Positions 6,482 through 6,483 of a DNA stretch of 6,483 nt are shown piece by piece. The notes under the pieces are model-generated. The model saw nothing but the letters and a program-made list of their open reading frames with translations, searched no databases and was not told the DNA's origin. The position numbers and the translations under genes were made by a program. Where the stretch lies: contig JAISDR010000260.1 in NCBI GenBank assembly GCA_031264645.1, positions 1 through 6,483 on the forward strand, written 5' to 3'. The first letter of the stretch is position 1; the number at the start of each line of letters is the position of its first letter. The DNA comes from Prevotellaceae bacterium (GTDB lineage Bacteria; Bacteroidota; Bacteroidia; Bacteroidales; UBA932).

Positions 6482-6483
6482 CG

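Overview
The window looks like chromosomal DNA from a member of the Bacteroidetes, most likely order Bacteroidales. Four things point there: a short archaeal/eukaryote-type prolyl-tRNA synthetase, A/T-rich leaders with few Shine-Dalgarno sites, promoter elements of the TAnnTTTG type, and an OMPP1/FadL-like outer membrane protein of the kind common in gut Bacteroidales. I cannot name the genus.

Layout. Positions 12-2930 (minus strand) hold a probable two-gene operon: a surface lipoprotein with a Gly/Tyr/Trp-rich middle and a long Ser/Arg-rich tail (upstream gene), then a FadL/OMPP1-type beta-barrel protein 27 nt downstream. Positions 2931-3073 form a divergent promoter region. Positions 3074-5883 (plus strand) hold proS (prolyl-tRNA synthetase) and, 14 nt later, argH (argininosuccinate lyase), probably cotranscribed. 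These are housekeeping genes for tRNA charging and the last step of arginine synthesis. The two minus-strand genes are envelope genes and may be functionally linked, but nothing in the sequence ties them to proS/argH.

The last 600 nt hold no convincing gene but contain the most unusual structure. Positions 5984-6313 are bounded by a perfect 30-bp inverted repeat. Between the arms lies a tandem array of nearly six 42-nt units. Each unit is built from two different near-perfect palindromes (17 nt and 19 nt) separated by 3-nt linkers. Four of the seven unit-to-unit differences fall in the unpaired palindrome centres. The whole reads as a miniature inverted-repeat element (MITE) carrying a palindromic minisatellite, similar in concept to the BrickBuilt MITEs described in Porphyromonas gingivalis, although the repeat here is different. 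A 122-codon minus-strand frame runs through the array but is probably a by-product of the 42-nt (14-codon) period. The final 170 nt contain two small hairpins, a T tract and a 26-codon minus-strand frame of unclear meaning.
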